A stretch of 64,000 bases of DNA from Lacibacter sp. H407 (GCF_037892605.1 NZ_JBBKTU010000001.1:3720001-3784000); one strand, 5' to 3'. Counted from the stretch's first letter, positions 9,199 through 18,344 are shown. The notes: a model not told the origin generated them from the letters alone. Made by a program: numbers and translations.

Positions 9199-12100
9199 AT
9201 GGCGTTCAAAATTTTTTATTCTTGGCAAAGTAAAACCCAAGTAAAGTATAATAAGTATTTTATCGAAGAGTGTCTCAAGGAAGCTATTAAACAATTAAAA
9301 AGGGAAATGAAGGACGATAGTCCAGACTTTTATATTGATCGTGATACAAAAGATGTGCCTGGGCTTCCGAATATTCCTACTACAATTGAAGAGAAGCTGC
9401 TTTTTTGTGACATTTTTGTAGGAGATATTTCGTACGTCGCATACATTGATACAGATGAGGAAAATGCAAAAAGAACTTTAAAAGAGAAGCTCTTGGGTAA
9501 AAACAAATGGGTCCAAGAGGGGGTTTATTCAACAAATGTTGCGGAGGAACTAGGAATTGCAAAGGGAGCTGTAAAAGGGTCAGAGCGAGTAGTAACAATA
9601 ATGAATACATTTTATGGATCACCTAACCAATTAAATTTCGATATAAAACAAAGTAGATTCCCAATTGAGTATGAGTATAGTGACTCTACTTCGAACGAAC
9701 AACGTCTTCTCGAACGAAAAAAATTAGTAACAGGTTTAAAAGAACGTATTAAGTTGATTCTTCAAACAGAACTCGAACGTCAAAAACCTCAGTTCGAACC
9801 TTTCTATAATTGGATAATATGGGAAAAGGTATTGAAACGTGATTTTCCTTTTGAAATTACCGACTATATAAAAGATGTTTTTTCGCAAATAAGAACCTTA
9901 AACATCGCCAAAACTGTTTATAGAATTTGTGGGCTGTCTGGAATAGGTAAGACTAGGTTGCTATTTGAATGCTTTAAACATAATGGCGAAAATATTCCTG
10001 AAGAAATAACTAATAAAATTTTATATGTTGACTTAAAAGAAGATGATGATAAAAATATATTAAAGGCCGTCAAAAAATTGGTTCAAAATAACGAGAATAG
10101 GATATTAATTATTGATAATTGTCCAAAGCAATTACATTCAGATCTTGTTCCAATAATTACAAACGTAAATAGCAAATTAAGTCTAATTACAGTTAGTATT
10201 AACCCAGATGAAAGAGTTGAAGAAGTTGATACTGACGGTATAACCAAAATGCTAATTATCGATAATCAGCAATGTAAAGAAACTGTTACAAAAATTCTAG
10301 CAAATAATTTCTCAGAGCTTGATGATGCCGAAAAAGATTTATTGGTTGATTTTTCAAGTGGCATTTCTTTTTTTGCGACATTAATGGCTAATAATCCGAA
10401 TAGAGGAAAATCTCAGCCTGGCTCTTTAGGCAGGCGAGACATGGTTGAAAGAATTCTTGGAGAACTCATATTAGATAACGACAGTAAAGCAGTGATTTAT
10501 ACATGTTGTCTTTTCTCAAAAATTGGATTTAATGATGAGTTATCTTATCAAGCTGATAATCTAGCCGAATTTGAGGATTTATGTGCCTTTAAAGTTCAAG
10601 CAACTGATCCGGCAGAATCGTCAGAGCTAAAACGAAACAAATTTAGAGAGATTTGTAAAATCCTTATTGAGAAGCAGCTGCTAGAACGAAAAGGCAGGAC
10701 TTATGCTTTTCGGCCATCACCTTTAGCTATTCGAATGGCAGAAGAATGGTGGAAACAATGTACCCTCACCAAGTTTCAAAGAATTATCGGGTTTTTAAAA
10801 GCTAATAATCTCGTTGAAAGCTTTTGTGAGCAATTTCAATACTTAAGACATGTAGAAAATGCTCAAATTATAGTAAAAGATTTGTGCGATGGGGTTTTCA
10901 GTTCAGCGGAAGTTTTAAATAGTAATGTGGGTTCACGCCTCTTCCGCTCATTCGTATATGTGAACCCAACTGCTTGTTCAAAAGCTTTGGTTAAAGCTTT
11001 TTTAAACCTTTCAAAATTACAAATCGAGGAGCTTCGAGAAGGCCGACGAAATTTAGTATGGGCACTTGAAAAGCTTTGTTTTAGAGAAGAAACATTTGAT
11101 GAAGCTGTTAAAGTAATGGCTGCTTTCTCGGTGGGGGAGAACGAAAATATTGGTAACAATGCAACAAATCAGTTCCTTCAACTATTTCACATTTTTCTTC
11201 CTGGCACCACCACAAACCTAGAAAGACGTTGGAGGATTGTGGAATATTGTTTGGCTAAAGATGAAAATTATGTCATGCTGGGAATTCGAATTCTAAACAG
11301 CAGCTTGGCTGTCGGTAACTTCCAAAGAATGGGCGGAGCGGAAGATCAAGGAGATCCTATACCATTGGTCGACTATAATCCAAGTGGAACAGAAATTTTC
11401 GAGTACTGGAAAAAGGCAATTGATAAACTAAGCGAATTTGCATTCAATAAGGGTCAATATTCAGAAAAGGCAATTGACATTTTATTGGAAAATTTTTACG
11501 GACTTAGTTCTCAAGGAGCTGGTCAAATAATAGTACCTGTAATAGAAAGGATCATAAATGAAGATCTTATCGATAAAATGGAAGCACGTAAAAAAGTCCA
11601 ATTTGTTTTGAATTCTAAAAGGATATTCGATACTTCCATTCTTGCCGAGTTACAGCGAATTTTTGAATCGTTAACTCCAATATCATTCTTCGAAAAATTT
11701 AGTATTTATGTACAAAGTCCATCTTCAGATGAATATTTCCCGGAGGATAGTGAAGGTGGGCATGAATCTCTCCTTAAAAAAATTGATAACGTAGCAAATG
11801 ATTTCTATAAAGAGAAAGAATACTGGAATGAACTTTCAGACAATTTGGTAGCTGGGAATATTTATGAGGGATTTAATTTTGGCAAGGCACTATCAAAAAT
11901 TATTTCCTCAGACTCTGAAAAATTAGATCTTCTAAAACTATTGATATCTAAACTACTTGACATACCAAAGGAATCGAGAAATATTTCTGTAATTATAGGG
12001 TTACTGTCAGGAGTTGATGACAAGCAAATACATGTTGAAATATTTAACGAATTTCTTTCAAGTACACAGATAAGAGATCTCTCTTTTGCAATTGCAAGAA

Positions 12101-13089
12101 GTATTGAACTTCCTTTTGAAGAAATTAATAAGCTTTTAATACAAACAAAAGAGGGAATTTTCCCAACATCACAATTTTCAAGCTTCGAATATGGTTGGGG
12201 AATTAAGCATTTGGATTTTCCCAAAGTAGTTTTAATAATTGACACATTAAGGTCAATCGATAACATGGGAAAGGCAGTCTCATTTTTCACTCTTATGAAA
12301 TGGTCTCATGCCAATCCTGATATATGGGATATCTACAAATTAAAAATAAGGGAGTTAGTACTAGAAGATAGTAAAGATATTTTTGAAACGATGCAGGGCA
12401 CGATGGATTACTACTATTGGTCAGATCCTATCATTAAACTATTAGATGAAATTGACGATTCTGAATTTGCAGATTTTATTCTGACATTAATAATTGACCA
12501 ATGCAAAGACTTTGAAGGATTCTATAGTAAAGAGAATAGTTTTTATAGAGTACTCGAAAAGATTCAAGAAAAGTATTTTGATTCATTTTGGCAGCATGTT
12601 TCAGATTTATACAATAATGTTAGCGAGTTTGGACTAGCCGCTTTCCATTTCAAATCCTTATTAGGATCAAGACAAGATGCCTATGCTAACTCGGAAGGCT
12701 TGCTTTTCAAAGGTGATAAGCAAAAATTTGAAATCGTCTTTGAATGGTGTAAAGGAAAAAATCTATCAGTAGTGTCAAGAATTGCTGAATTGTTACCAAT
12801 ATACCTTGCTAACGGCGATGGAAGTTTTGATTGGCATCCTTATGCAAGAAAATTTATTGATCAATTTGGTGAAAGCAAAGAGGTACTTGGATACATAAGT
12901 GCTAAAATTGGTACTTACTCTTGGATTGGAAGTATAGTTCCCAAACTTGAAAGAGACCTTATGTTATTCAAAAGACTTGTTGATCATCCTTTGGAAAACG
13001 TTCGAATCTGGGCTGATCTTCATGTACAAGATCTTGAAAAGAAAATTAAAGCTGAAAGCGATCGTGATGCAGACGAAATTTGGATATAG
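9199..13089 (+). CDS. TIR/deoxyribosyltransferase-like domain fused to STAND-type NTPase (candidate anti-phage effector)
   Basis: A 1296-residue protein. Residues 1-~140 form a TIR-like / nucleoside-deoxyribosyltransferase-like domain: IFYSWQS at 5-11, DRDT at 47-50, VPGLPNI at 53-59, CDIFVGDIS at 70-78, and NVAEELGIA at 113-121 with a candidate catalytic Glu. A P-loop NTPase follows, with Walker A GLSGIGKT at 245-252 and Walker B RILIIDNC at 301-308, then a winged-helix-like stretch near 460-530 (KNGRTYAF-like RKGRTYAFRPSPLA). The last ~750 residues are mostly helical, without a repeat I can name, and could be the sensor. This N-effector, central NTPase, C-sensor order is that of STAND/NLR-like bacterial immune proteins. 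The gene sits 9 bp after hsdR and before hsdM, is more AT-rich than hsdM, and looks inserted into the operon. Function is inferred; NAD+ or nucleotide cleavage on phage sensing is the leading idea. Confidence 0.85.
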   Translation: MAFKIFYSWQSKTQVKYNKYFIEECLKEAIKQLKREMKDDSPDFYIDRDTKDVPGLPNIPTTIEEKLLFCDIFVGDISYVAYIDTDEENAKRTLKEKLLGKNKWVQEGVYSTNVAEELGIAKGAVKGSERVVTIMNTFYGSPNQLNFDIKQSRFPIEYEYSDSTSNEQRLLERKKLVTGLKERIKLILQTELERQKPQFEPFYNWIIWEKVLKRDFPFEITDYIKDVFSQIRTLNIAKTVYRICGLSGIGKTRLLFECFKHNGENIPEEITNKILYVDLKEDDDKNILKAVKKLVQNNENRILIIDNCPKQLHSDLVPIITNVNSKLSLITVSINPDERVEEVDTDGITKMLIIDNQQCKETVTKILANNFSELDDAEKDLLVDFSSGISFFATLMANNPNRGKSQPGSLGRRDMVERILGELILDNDSKAVIYTCCLFSKIGFNDELSYQADNLAEFEDLCAFKVQATDPAESSELKRNKFREICKILIEKQLLERKGRTYAFRPSPLAIRMAEEWWKQCTLTKFQRIIGFLKANNLVESFCEQFQYLRHVENAQIIVKDLCDGVFSSAEVLNSNVGSRLFRSFVYVNPTACSKALVKAFLNLSKLQIEELREGRRNLVWALEKLCFREETFDEAVKVMAAFSVGENENIGNNATNQFLQLFHIFLPGTTTNLERRWRIVEYCLAKDENYVMLGIRILNSSLAVGNFQRMGGAEDQGDPIPLVDYNPSGTEIFEYWKKAIDKLSEFAFNKGQYSEKAIDILLENFYGLSSQGAGQIIVPVIERIINEDLIDKMEARKKVQFVLNSKRIFDTSILAELQRIFESLTPISFFEKFSIYVQSPSSDEYFPEDSEGGHESLLKKIDNVANDFYKEKEYWNELSDNLVAGNIYEGFNFGKALSKIISSDSEKLDLLKLLISKLLDIPKESRNISVIIGLLSGVDDKQIHVEIFNEFLSSTQIRDLSFAIARSIELPFEEINKLLIQTKEGIFPTSQFSSFEYGWGIKHLDFPKVVLIIDTLRSIDNMGKAVSFFTLMKWSHANPDIWDIYKLKIRELVLEDSKDIFETMQGTMDYYYWSDPIIKLLDEIDDSEFADFILTLIIDQCKDFEGFYSKENSFYRVLEKIQEKYFDSFWQHVSDLYNNVSEFGLAAFHFKSLLGSRQDAYANSEGLLFKGDKQKFEIVFEWCKGKNLSVVSRIAELLPIYLANGDGSFDWHPYARKFIDQFGESKEVLGYISAKIGTYSWIGSIVPKLERDLMLFKRLVDHPLENVRIWADLHVQDLEKKIKAESDRDADEIWI

Positions 13090-13182
13090 TTTGCTAAAGG
13101 AATTTTCTGCTGCACAAGTGTGCGACGCAACAAACGCCCATAAGAATTACATTTGCTCGCTACCAAAATCAACCAACAGTCC

Positions 13183-14772
13183 ATGCTCACCGATAACAAA
13201 CTCAAATCACAAATAGATGCCCTCTGGAATCGTTTCTGGAGCGGGGGGATCACCAATCCGTTAACAGCCATTGAGCAAATGAGCTATCTCATTTTTCTAA
13301 AGCGGCTCGAAGACCTGGAGAATGCACGCTCACGTAAAGCAGCACGCAAAAAAGAAGACTATACCAGTGTATACGAACGCTACATGCAGTGGCGGCGTAA
13401 AGAAGAAGGCGTTGGCAACCTGCCCACCGAATTAAAAAACGATAAGCAAGGCGACAAACTCAAATGGAGTTACTGGAGCCAGCTGCCCGGCGAAGAAATG
13501 CTGGGCTTTGTTCGGGATCATGTATTTCATTTTCTGCGCAACATGGGCAACGATGGCAGCAGCTTTACCCAATACATGAAAGATGCCGTATGTATTATAC
13601 CCAAAGCATCGCTGTTGCAGGAAGCGGTAAAAATTATTGAAGACCTTCACATCAGCGAACAGAATGCCGATGTACAGGGCGATATGTATGAGTACCTGCT
13701 CAACCAGCTCAGCAGCAGTGGTAAAAACGGACAGTTCCGCACACCACGCCACATCATCCGTATGATTACACGTATGGTTGATCCAAAAATCGGTCAACGC
13801 ATTTGCGATCCTGCAGCAGGTAGTGCCGGTTTCCTGGTAAGTGCATACGAACATATACTGGAACAAAACACCAGCAAGGATATTCTTACCTACGATGAGG
13901 AAGACAAAGCACATAATCTTATTGGCGATCAGATAACCGATGCCAAAGCACACAAGTTTTTAAAAAGTAAAGCCATTACCGGTTTTGATAACGATAGTAC
14001 CATGGTGCGTATTGGTGCCATGAACCTGATGCTGCACGGTATTGATGATCCGCATTTTATTTACAGCGATGCACTCAGCAAAAGTTTTGAAGAACGGAAT
14101 TTGTACGATGTAGTGCTGGCCAATCCACCGTTTAAAGGAAGCATTGATGAAAGCGATATCAATGCACGTTTTAAAACCAAGACCAAGAAAACGGAGTTGC
14201 TGTTTATGGAACTCATTTACGATTTGCTGGTGATGGGTGGCCGTGCCGGTGTAATTGTGCCCGATGGTGTATTGTTTGGAACCAGCAATGCACATGTAGC
14301 GGTGCGTCAGTTGTTGGTTGATCATTGCCAGTTGCAGGGCATTGTAAGTATGCCCAGCGGTGTGTTTAAACCCTATGCCGGAGTAAGCACTGCCATCTTG
14401 CTGTTTACCAAAGGCGGTGTTACCAATAAGGTTTGGTTTTACGATATGCAGGCCGATGGTTTTAGTCTTGATGATAAACGACAGAAGATTGCTGCTGATG
14501 ATACCAAAGAAATTATTGCAGAGTATCACAAATGGCAAAGCAAACCTGCTGCCTACAAACCAACCAGTAAGAAAGTGATATTGGTTGATGTGGAAGATAT
14601 TAAAAAGAACAAATACGATCTCAGCATCAGCCGTTACAAACCGGTGGAGTACACGGCTGTGCAGTACGAACAACCCGATGTAATATTAGACAAGCTGATG
14701 ATGATGGAAGAAGAGATCGGGTATATTGTTAAGTCGTTGAAAAACAGCGTAAATCAAAAAAATATTAGGTGA
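13183..14772 (+). CDS. hsdM: type I restriction-modification N6-adenine methyltransferase subunit
   Basis: A 529-residue HsdM. The helical N-terminal domain (about 1-150, with FWSGGITNPLTAIEQMSYLI) is typical of the family. The catalytic domain begins at QFRTPRHIIRMI near 184-195, has SAM-binding motif I DPAAGSAGF at 209-217 and catalytic motif IV NPPF at 314-317, which marks an N6-adenine methylase. With HsdS it forms the sequence-specific methylase and with HsdR the restriction complex. ATG 13183 was chosen over an in-frame TTG 30 bp upstream because the family starts near this Met. It follows the TIR-like gene by 93 bp and is more GC-rich than that neighbour. Confidence 0.95.
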   Translation: MLTDNKLKSQIDALWNRFWSGGITNPLTAIEQMSYLIFLKRLEDLENARSRKAARKKEDYTSVYERYMQWRRKEEGVGNLPTELKNDKQGDKLKWSYWSQLPGEEMLGFVRDHVFHFLRNMGNDGSSFTQYMKDAVCIIPKASLLQEAVKIIEDLHISEQNADVQGDMYEYLLNQLSSSGKNGQFRTPRHIIRMITRMVDPKIGQRICDPAAGSAGFLVSAYEHILEQNTSKDILTYDEEDKAHNLIGDQITDAKAHKFLKSKAITGFDNDSTMVRIGAMNLMLHGIDDPHFIYSDALSKSFEERNLYDVVLANPPFKGSIDESDINARFKTKTKKTELLFMELIYDLLVMGGRAGVIVPDGVLFGTSNAHVAVRQLLVDHCQLQGIVSMPSGVFKPYAGVSTAILLFTKGGVTNKVWFYDMQADGFSLDDKRQKIAADDTKEIIAEYHKWQSKPAAYKPTSKKVILVDVEDIKKNKYDLSISRYKPVEYTAVQYEQPDVILDKLMMMEEEIGYIVKSLKNSVNQKNIR

Positions 14773-14801
14773 AAACTATCATTTTTTGATAAAACTATCT
14801 A

Positions 14802-14815
14802 AAATGTATACATTT
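14802..14815. promoter_or_regulatory. perfect 14-bp palindrome, candidate operator of the toxin-antitoxin-chaperone module
   Basis: AAATGTATACATTT reads the same on both strands. It ends 22 bp before the GTG start of the toxin, in the 65-bp gap between hsdM and the toxin gene. HigA-type HTH antitoxins repress their own operon by binding such palindromes, so this is a plausible autoregulatory site. A smaller TATCA/TGATA inverted repeat lies just upstream, near 14778-14792. Confidence 0.5.
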
Positions 14816-14837
14816 AATTAACCTATAGCTTAATTTC

Positions 14838-15254
14838 GTGCCAAGACTAGCCTATATATTACAATCATCTGAAAACCAGAAACGTCATGTTTGCATTGAT
14901 GCCACTAATGAATCAACCATACTCCAATTCTTACAAGAAGACCCTGCACGGCTTAAAAAATTCCAGCAGATTGTTACAATTATCCTCGAAAACATTCGTA
15001 ATACAGAGCTTTACGATAAAGAAGAAATAGATCGTGCTACAAAGGGAGTTACGGCGATGAAACTTTTTAAAGGGGGACAAAACATCCGTCTTTATTGTAA
15101 AGAACAGTCGAACGAATCAGGAACCTTTTACGTAATTGTTGCAGAATTATTGCGAAAGAAGAAAGATCAGAAAGTAAAAGGGAAAACAAAAACATTAATT
15201 CAAAAAGTTGCCGGTTATGAATACCAAATTAAAGAGCGACCAACCAATGGCTAA
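14838..15254 (+). CDS. HigB/RelE-like toxin of a toxin-antitoxin-chaperone module
   Basis: A 138-residue basic protein. The central part has the fold signature of RelE/HigB (Gp49-like) toxins: ATKGVTAMKLFKGGQNIRLY followed by a beta-strand pair ending FYVIVAELLRKK and a Lys-rich tail. These toxins are ribosome-dependent or free mRNA endonucleases. The start codon is GTG; no ATG fits before the conserved region. The 3' end overlaps the antitoxin gene, as is common for the toxin-first HigBA order. The family call is from pattern only, so a different toxin of the same fold is possible. Confidence 0.75.
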   Translation: MPRLAYILQSSENQKRHVCIDATNESTILQFLQEDPARLKKFQQIVTIILENIRNTELYDKEEIDRATKGVTAMKLFKGGQNIRLYCKEQSNESGTFYVIVAELLRKKKDQKVKGKTKTLIQKVAGYEYQIKERPTNG

Positions 15255-15711
15255 TGCATGGAAGGATTTGTTTTCTTTTAAATCGGAGAAAGAAAAATAT
15301 GAACATGATGCTCAAATTCTCATGTTTAAATTTTTAAGTGAAGTTGAACAATACCAAGAGGCACAGGGTATAAACCGTAAAAGCCTAGCGCAGAAAATTA
15401 AAACTTCGGCAAGCTATCTTACTCAATTGTGGCGGGGAAATAAGCCCCTCAACTTTGTAACTCTTGTTAAAATGCAGGATGCTTTAAAATTAAAATTTAT
15501 AATAAAAGCTGTTCCTGTAAATGAAGAGGTGCGTATAGAGGATGAAGAATTCTTTCGTGATCGAATTAAAAAATATCATTCAGAAAAAGGCTATTGGACT
15601 TTTTGTAACCCAGCAATACATGTTGATCGGGATATTTATAAAGATAAATTTGACTTTGATATAGCAAAAGCACAAAATATTAACTATGAAAGTGAAGCCA
15701 TCCCCGCTTGA
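15247..15711 (+). CDS. HTH antitoxin with C-terminal extension (HigA-like, TAC type)
   Basis: From ATG 15247 the protein has 154 residues. A helix-turn-helix of the Xre/HigA type is seen in GINRKSLAQKIKTSASYLTQ and the following NFVTLVKMQDAL. After it comes a tail of about 70 residues containing KKYHSEKGYWTFCNPAIH, longer than in simple HigA antitoxins. In TAC systems such a tail acts as a chaperone-addiction segment. ATG 15247 overlaps the toxin stop by 8 bp (ATGGCTAA); ATG 15217 in the same frame is the alternative start. The protein overlaps the SecB-like gene by 26 bp. The role of the tail is inferred from the neighbours. Confidence 0.75.
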   Translation: MANAWKDLFSFKSEKEKYEHDAQILMFKFLSEVEQYQEAQGINRKSLAQKIKTSASYLTQLWRGNKPLNFVTLVKMQDALKLKFIIKAVPVNEEVRIEDEEFFRDRIKKYHSEKGYWTFCNPAIHVDRDIYKDKFDFDIAKAQNINYESEAIPA

Positions 15712-16123
15712 GTTGGTTGATTTCTTTGTTGTAAATTATCAATTTGAATTTGTTCATCCAAAAGAAGACGTCGAAATAAGGACTGTATTTGATGCCTATC
15801 CTGTGGAGATAGATTTTGGTATGCGTTTGCTGGAAGATGGTTTGCACCAGGTTGCAATGAAAACAGTAATTAACCGAAATGAAGAACAAATGGCTGGTTA
15901 TGCAATTTCATGCGAGGCTGTTGGTATTTTTAAAATTCAGAATGTTGAAAGTGAAGAAGAAAAGCAAAATCTTCTGGTTCGTTCGGCTTTGGCCATGCTT
16001 CTGAATTTTGTACGCACATATATCTCAACCGTTACTTCACATTATCCAATGGGTAAATATTGGTTGCCAAGTATTGACGTTGTAGATTTAATTAAACAAC
16101 GTAATGAACAAGCAAAGAAGTAA
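15686..16123 (+). CDS. SecB-like chaperone of the toxin-antitoxin-chaperone module
   Basis: A 145-residue acidic-to-neutral protein without signal peptide. The C-terminal third resembles SecB: RSALAMLLNFVRTYISTVTS, then a YPMGKYWLPSIDVVDLI segment, matching the SecB pattern of a long helix followed by a proline-containing final segment. The N-terminal part is strand-rich as in SecB. In TAC systems (for example Rv1957 with HigB1-HigA1 of Mycobacterium tuberculosis) a solitary SecB-like protein protects the aggregation-prone antitoxin. Its overlap with the antitoxin gene and absence of other Sec genes here support this role. Identity is from pattern and context, not a full alignment. Confidence 0.72.
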   Translation: MKVKPSPLELVDFFVVNYQFEFVHPKEDVEIRTVFDAYPVEIDFGMRLLEDGLHQVAMKTVINRNEEQMAGYAISCEAVGIFKIQNVESEEEKQNLLVRSALAMLLNFVRTYISTVTSHYPMGKYWLPSIDVVDLIKQRNEQAKK

Positions 16124-16140
16124 TCAACTTTTTTCCCGAA

Positions 16141-17334
16141 ATGTTTAGACAAAAAAAGAAGTATCGTGTATCGGAATTGTTTGATGTTGTATCCGGATCA
16201 ACACCTTCAACTTCCAAAGCGGAATACTGGAGCTCTGATGATTTGGGAATTAAGTGGATCACTCCAAAAGATTTAAGTCGATTAGGAACTGCGTACATCA
16301 ACAAAACAGAACGGAAAATTTCTGTGAAAGGATTGCAAAGTTGTTCTGCTCATAAAATTCCTGCTCAAAGTATAATCATCTCAAGCCGAGCACCTATTGG
16401 ATATGTTGCAATATTGAATGATGAAATGGCTTGTAACCAAGGATGCAAGGCTTTAATTCCCAAAAATGCAAAAGAAATTGATCCGCTTTATTTTTATTAT
16501 CTACTGTTAACAAGCGAAAAAGAGTTGAATAATTTAGGTAGTGGTTCAACATTTAAAGAATTGTCTAAAACGAAGCTTGAGGAATTTGTAATAGCAGTTC
16601 ATGATATTAAAGATCAGAAGGACATAAGCCAAATATTAGAACAAGCCGACAAAGCCCGTCAGCAACGCAAAGAAGCCAATGCACTTACCGATCAATTTTT
16701 GCAAAGCAGTTTTCTTTCGCTCTTTGGTGATCCGGTGAAGAATGAGAAGGGGTGGGGAGTGAAAAGATTAGATGACGTTTGCGATTTTGAGAATGGTGAC
16801 AGGTCTTCAAATTACCCCAGTGGAAACGAAGTGGTAAGAAGTGGAGTTCTCTTTATTAATTCTGCGAATATAAATGACTTCAGATTTGTTCCCGAGAATC
16901 CAAATTTTATTACGGAAGAAAAGTATGCTTCCTTGAGAAGCGGTAGGTGCCAAAGGGGGGATATAATTTTTACACTACGAGGAAACGGCCTTGGCAAGTG
17001 TTGTGTTTTTGATGGGATTTATGATGAAGGATTTATAAATGCTCAATTAGTGATTTTAAAATCGTTTAGAAATATTAATAGCTATTTTTTGATTGGACAA
17101 TTAAAAGAGCCTAGAATGTTCGAGCAAATTTGGAAACTAGGATCTGGTTCTGCGCAACCACAACTATCAGCATCACAATTAAAAAGTTTAAACATAATAG
17201 TTCCACCTCTTTCCCTTCAGCAACAATTTGCCGCTATTGTAGCGCAGGCAGAAACCTTGCGTAAAAAGCAGCAGGAAAATGAACAGGAGTTGGAGCAGTT
17301 GTTTCAGGCATTATTGCAGAAGTATTTCGGGTAG
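16141..17334 (+). CDS. hsdS: type I restriction-modification specificity subunit
   Basis: A 397-residue HsdS with two target recognition domains and two conserved helical spacers. TRD1 covers about residues 8-150 (YRVSELFDVVSGSTPST..., with KWITPKDLS). The central helix follows (QILEQADKARQQRKEANAL, ending FLSLFGDP near 191-198). TRD2 starts at WGVKRLDDVCDFENGDRSS and ends near 355. The closing helix is AAIVAQAETLRKKQQENEQ. HsdS fixes the bipartite target sequence, which cannot be read from sequence alone. It starts 17 bp after the SecB-like gene, so the TAC genes are cotranscribed with or at least embedded in the hsd operon. Confidence 0.93.
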   Translation: MFRQKKKYRVSELFDVVSGSTPSTSKAEYWSSDDLGIKWITPKDLSRLGTAYINKTERKISVKGLQSCSAHKIPAQSIIISSRAPIGYVAILNDEMACNQGCKALIPKNAKEIDPLYFYYLLLTSEKELNNLGSGSTFKELSKTKLEEFVIAVHDIKDQKDISQILEQADKARQQRKEANALTDQFLQSSFLSLFGDPVKNEKGWGVKRLDDVCDFENGDRSSNYPSGNEVVRSGVLFINSANINDFRFVPENPNFITEEKYASLRSGRCQRGDIIFTLRGNGLGKCCVFDGIYDEGFINAQLVILKSFRNINSYFLIGQLKEPRMFEQIWKLGSGSAQPQLSASQLKSLNIIVPPLSLQQQFAAIVAQAETLRKKQQENEQELEQLFQALLQKYFG

Positions 17335-17512
17335 TTTTGATTATTCTTTCAACAGCAATTACTCGTTTTCCATTTTCCTGACTTTTTATTTTACGTTTAG
17401 ATCGCAGTTATTGAATTGATTGAAAGGAAGCATCAATATGATTTTTCTAACTGGTTGTCTACTACTGTTAGAGATAAAAACAGGAGCGACTATTCCACTG
17501 TTATGCAAAAAA

Positions 17513-18268
17513 CTATAAACGTACTGCATTTACTGAAGCACCGCTATCAATGGTGAATTCGGCACCCGAAATAAATGAAGCATCATCTGATGACAGATAA
17601 GATATAAGCTTTGCAATTTCTTCAGGTTTAGCAAAGCGATTAAAAGGCATAAATTTCTCTTTCAGAAAATTATGCACTTCTTCAGTCCCCAGTTCACCCC
17701 GGTAAATCATAGCTGTTTCTGTCATCGCCGGAGCAACTGTATTTACTCTTATTTTTCTACCAGCCAACTCAACCGATGCCGATTTGCTATAGGCAGTTAA
17801 CGCTGCTTTGCTTGCTGCGTAAATGCTGGTTCCAGCAGCGTAGGTAAAAGCACTCACGGAGGTTACATGAATGATAGAGGCTCCGTCATTTAAAATGGGT
17901 ATAAATTTTTCGGTTGTAAAAACCGCACCTTTAAAATTTATATCTGAAAGCTGATCGAATACCTCTTCGGTAAGATGTCCTACGGGTTCCTGAAATGAAA
18001 CACCGGCATTCACCAACAATACGTCAACCTTTCCGTACAGGGATTTTACCTGTGCTACCAAATTTTCTGTGTCGTTGAGATTTACAACATCGGCACGAAT
18101 ACCAATTGCGTTACTACCCAATTTTACTACAGCTTCATCAATAGCTGTCTGACTGCGACCTGTAATTACTACTTTGGCGCCTTGGGCAATAAATTCTTTT
18201 GCAGCAGCAAAGCCGATTCCTGCGCTTCCACCAGTAACTACTGCTATTTTTTCTTTTAATTGATTCAT
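17513..18268 (-). CDS. short-chain dehydrogenase/reductase
   Basis: A 251-residue classical SDR. The cofactor motif TGGSAGIG is at 12-19, NAG at 87-89, and the catalytic set Asn111, Ser137, Tyr150 and Lys154 (YAASK) is intact. The C-terminal SGAEFTIDSGASV segment is typical. It reduces or oxidises a small carbonyl/alcohol with NAD(P)(H); Arg38 after the second strand (ITGRSQ) favours NADPH. The substrate is unknown. It is the last gene of a minus-strand run of detoxification-type genes, 76 bp after the dehalogenase-like hydrolase gene. Confidence 0.9.
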   Translation of the reverse strand: MNQLKEKIAVVTGGSAGIGFAAAKEFIAQGAKVVITGRSQTAIDEAVVKLGSNAIGIRADVVNLNDTENLVAQVKSLYGKVDVLLVNAGVSFQEPVGHLTEEVFDQLSDINFKGAVFTTEKFIPILNDGASIIHVTSVSAFTYAAGTSIYAASKAALTAYSKSASVELAGRKIRVNTVAPAMTETAMIYRGELGTEEVHNFLKEKFMPFNRFAKPEEIAKLISYLSSDDASFISGAEFTIDSGASVNAVRL

Positions 18269-18344
18269 TTCTTAATTTTTATTTTACGAATACATTAATG
18301 TTTTTGAATTGTTTTTTTATGAAAACCGTTAAATATGATTCATG

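Noticed and set aside
8409-9209. 266-codon minus-strand frame opposite the 3' end of hsdR
   Set aside because: Ser/Arg-rich composition typical of a frame antisense to a real gene; the plus strand encodes HsdR with clear motifs.
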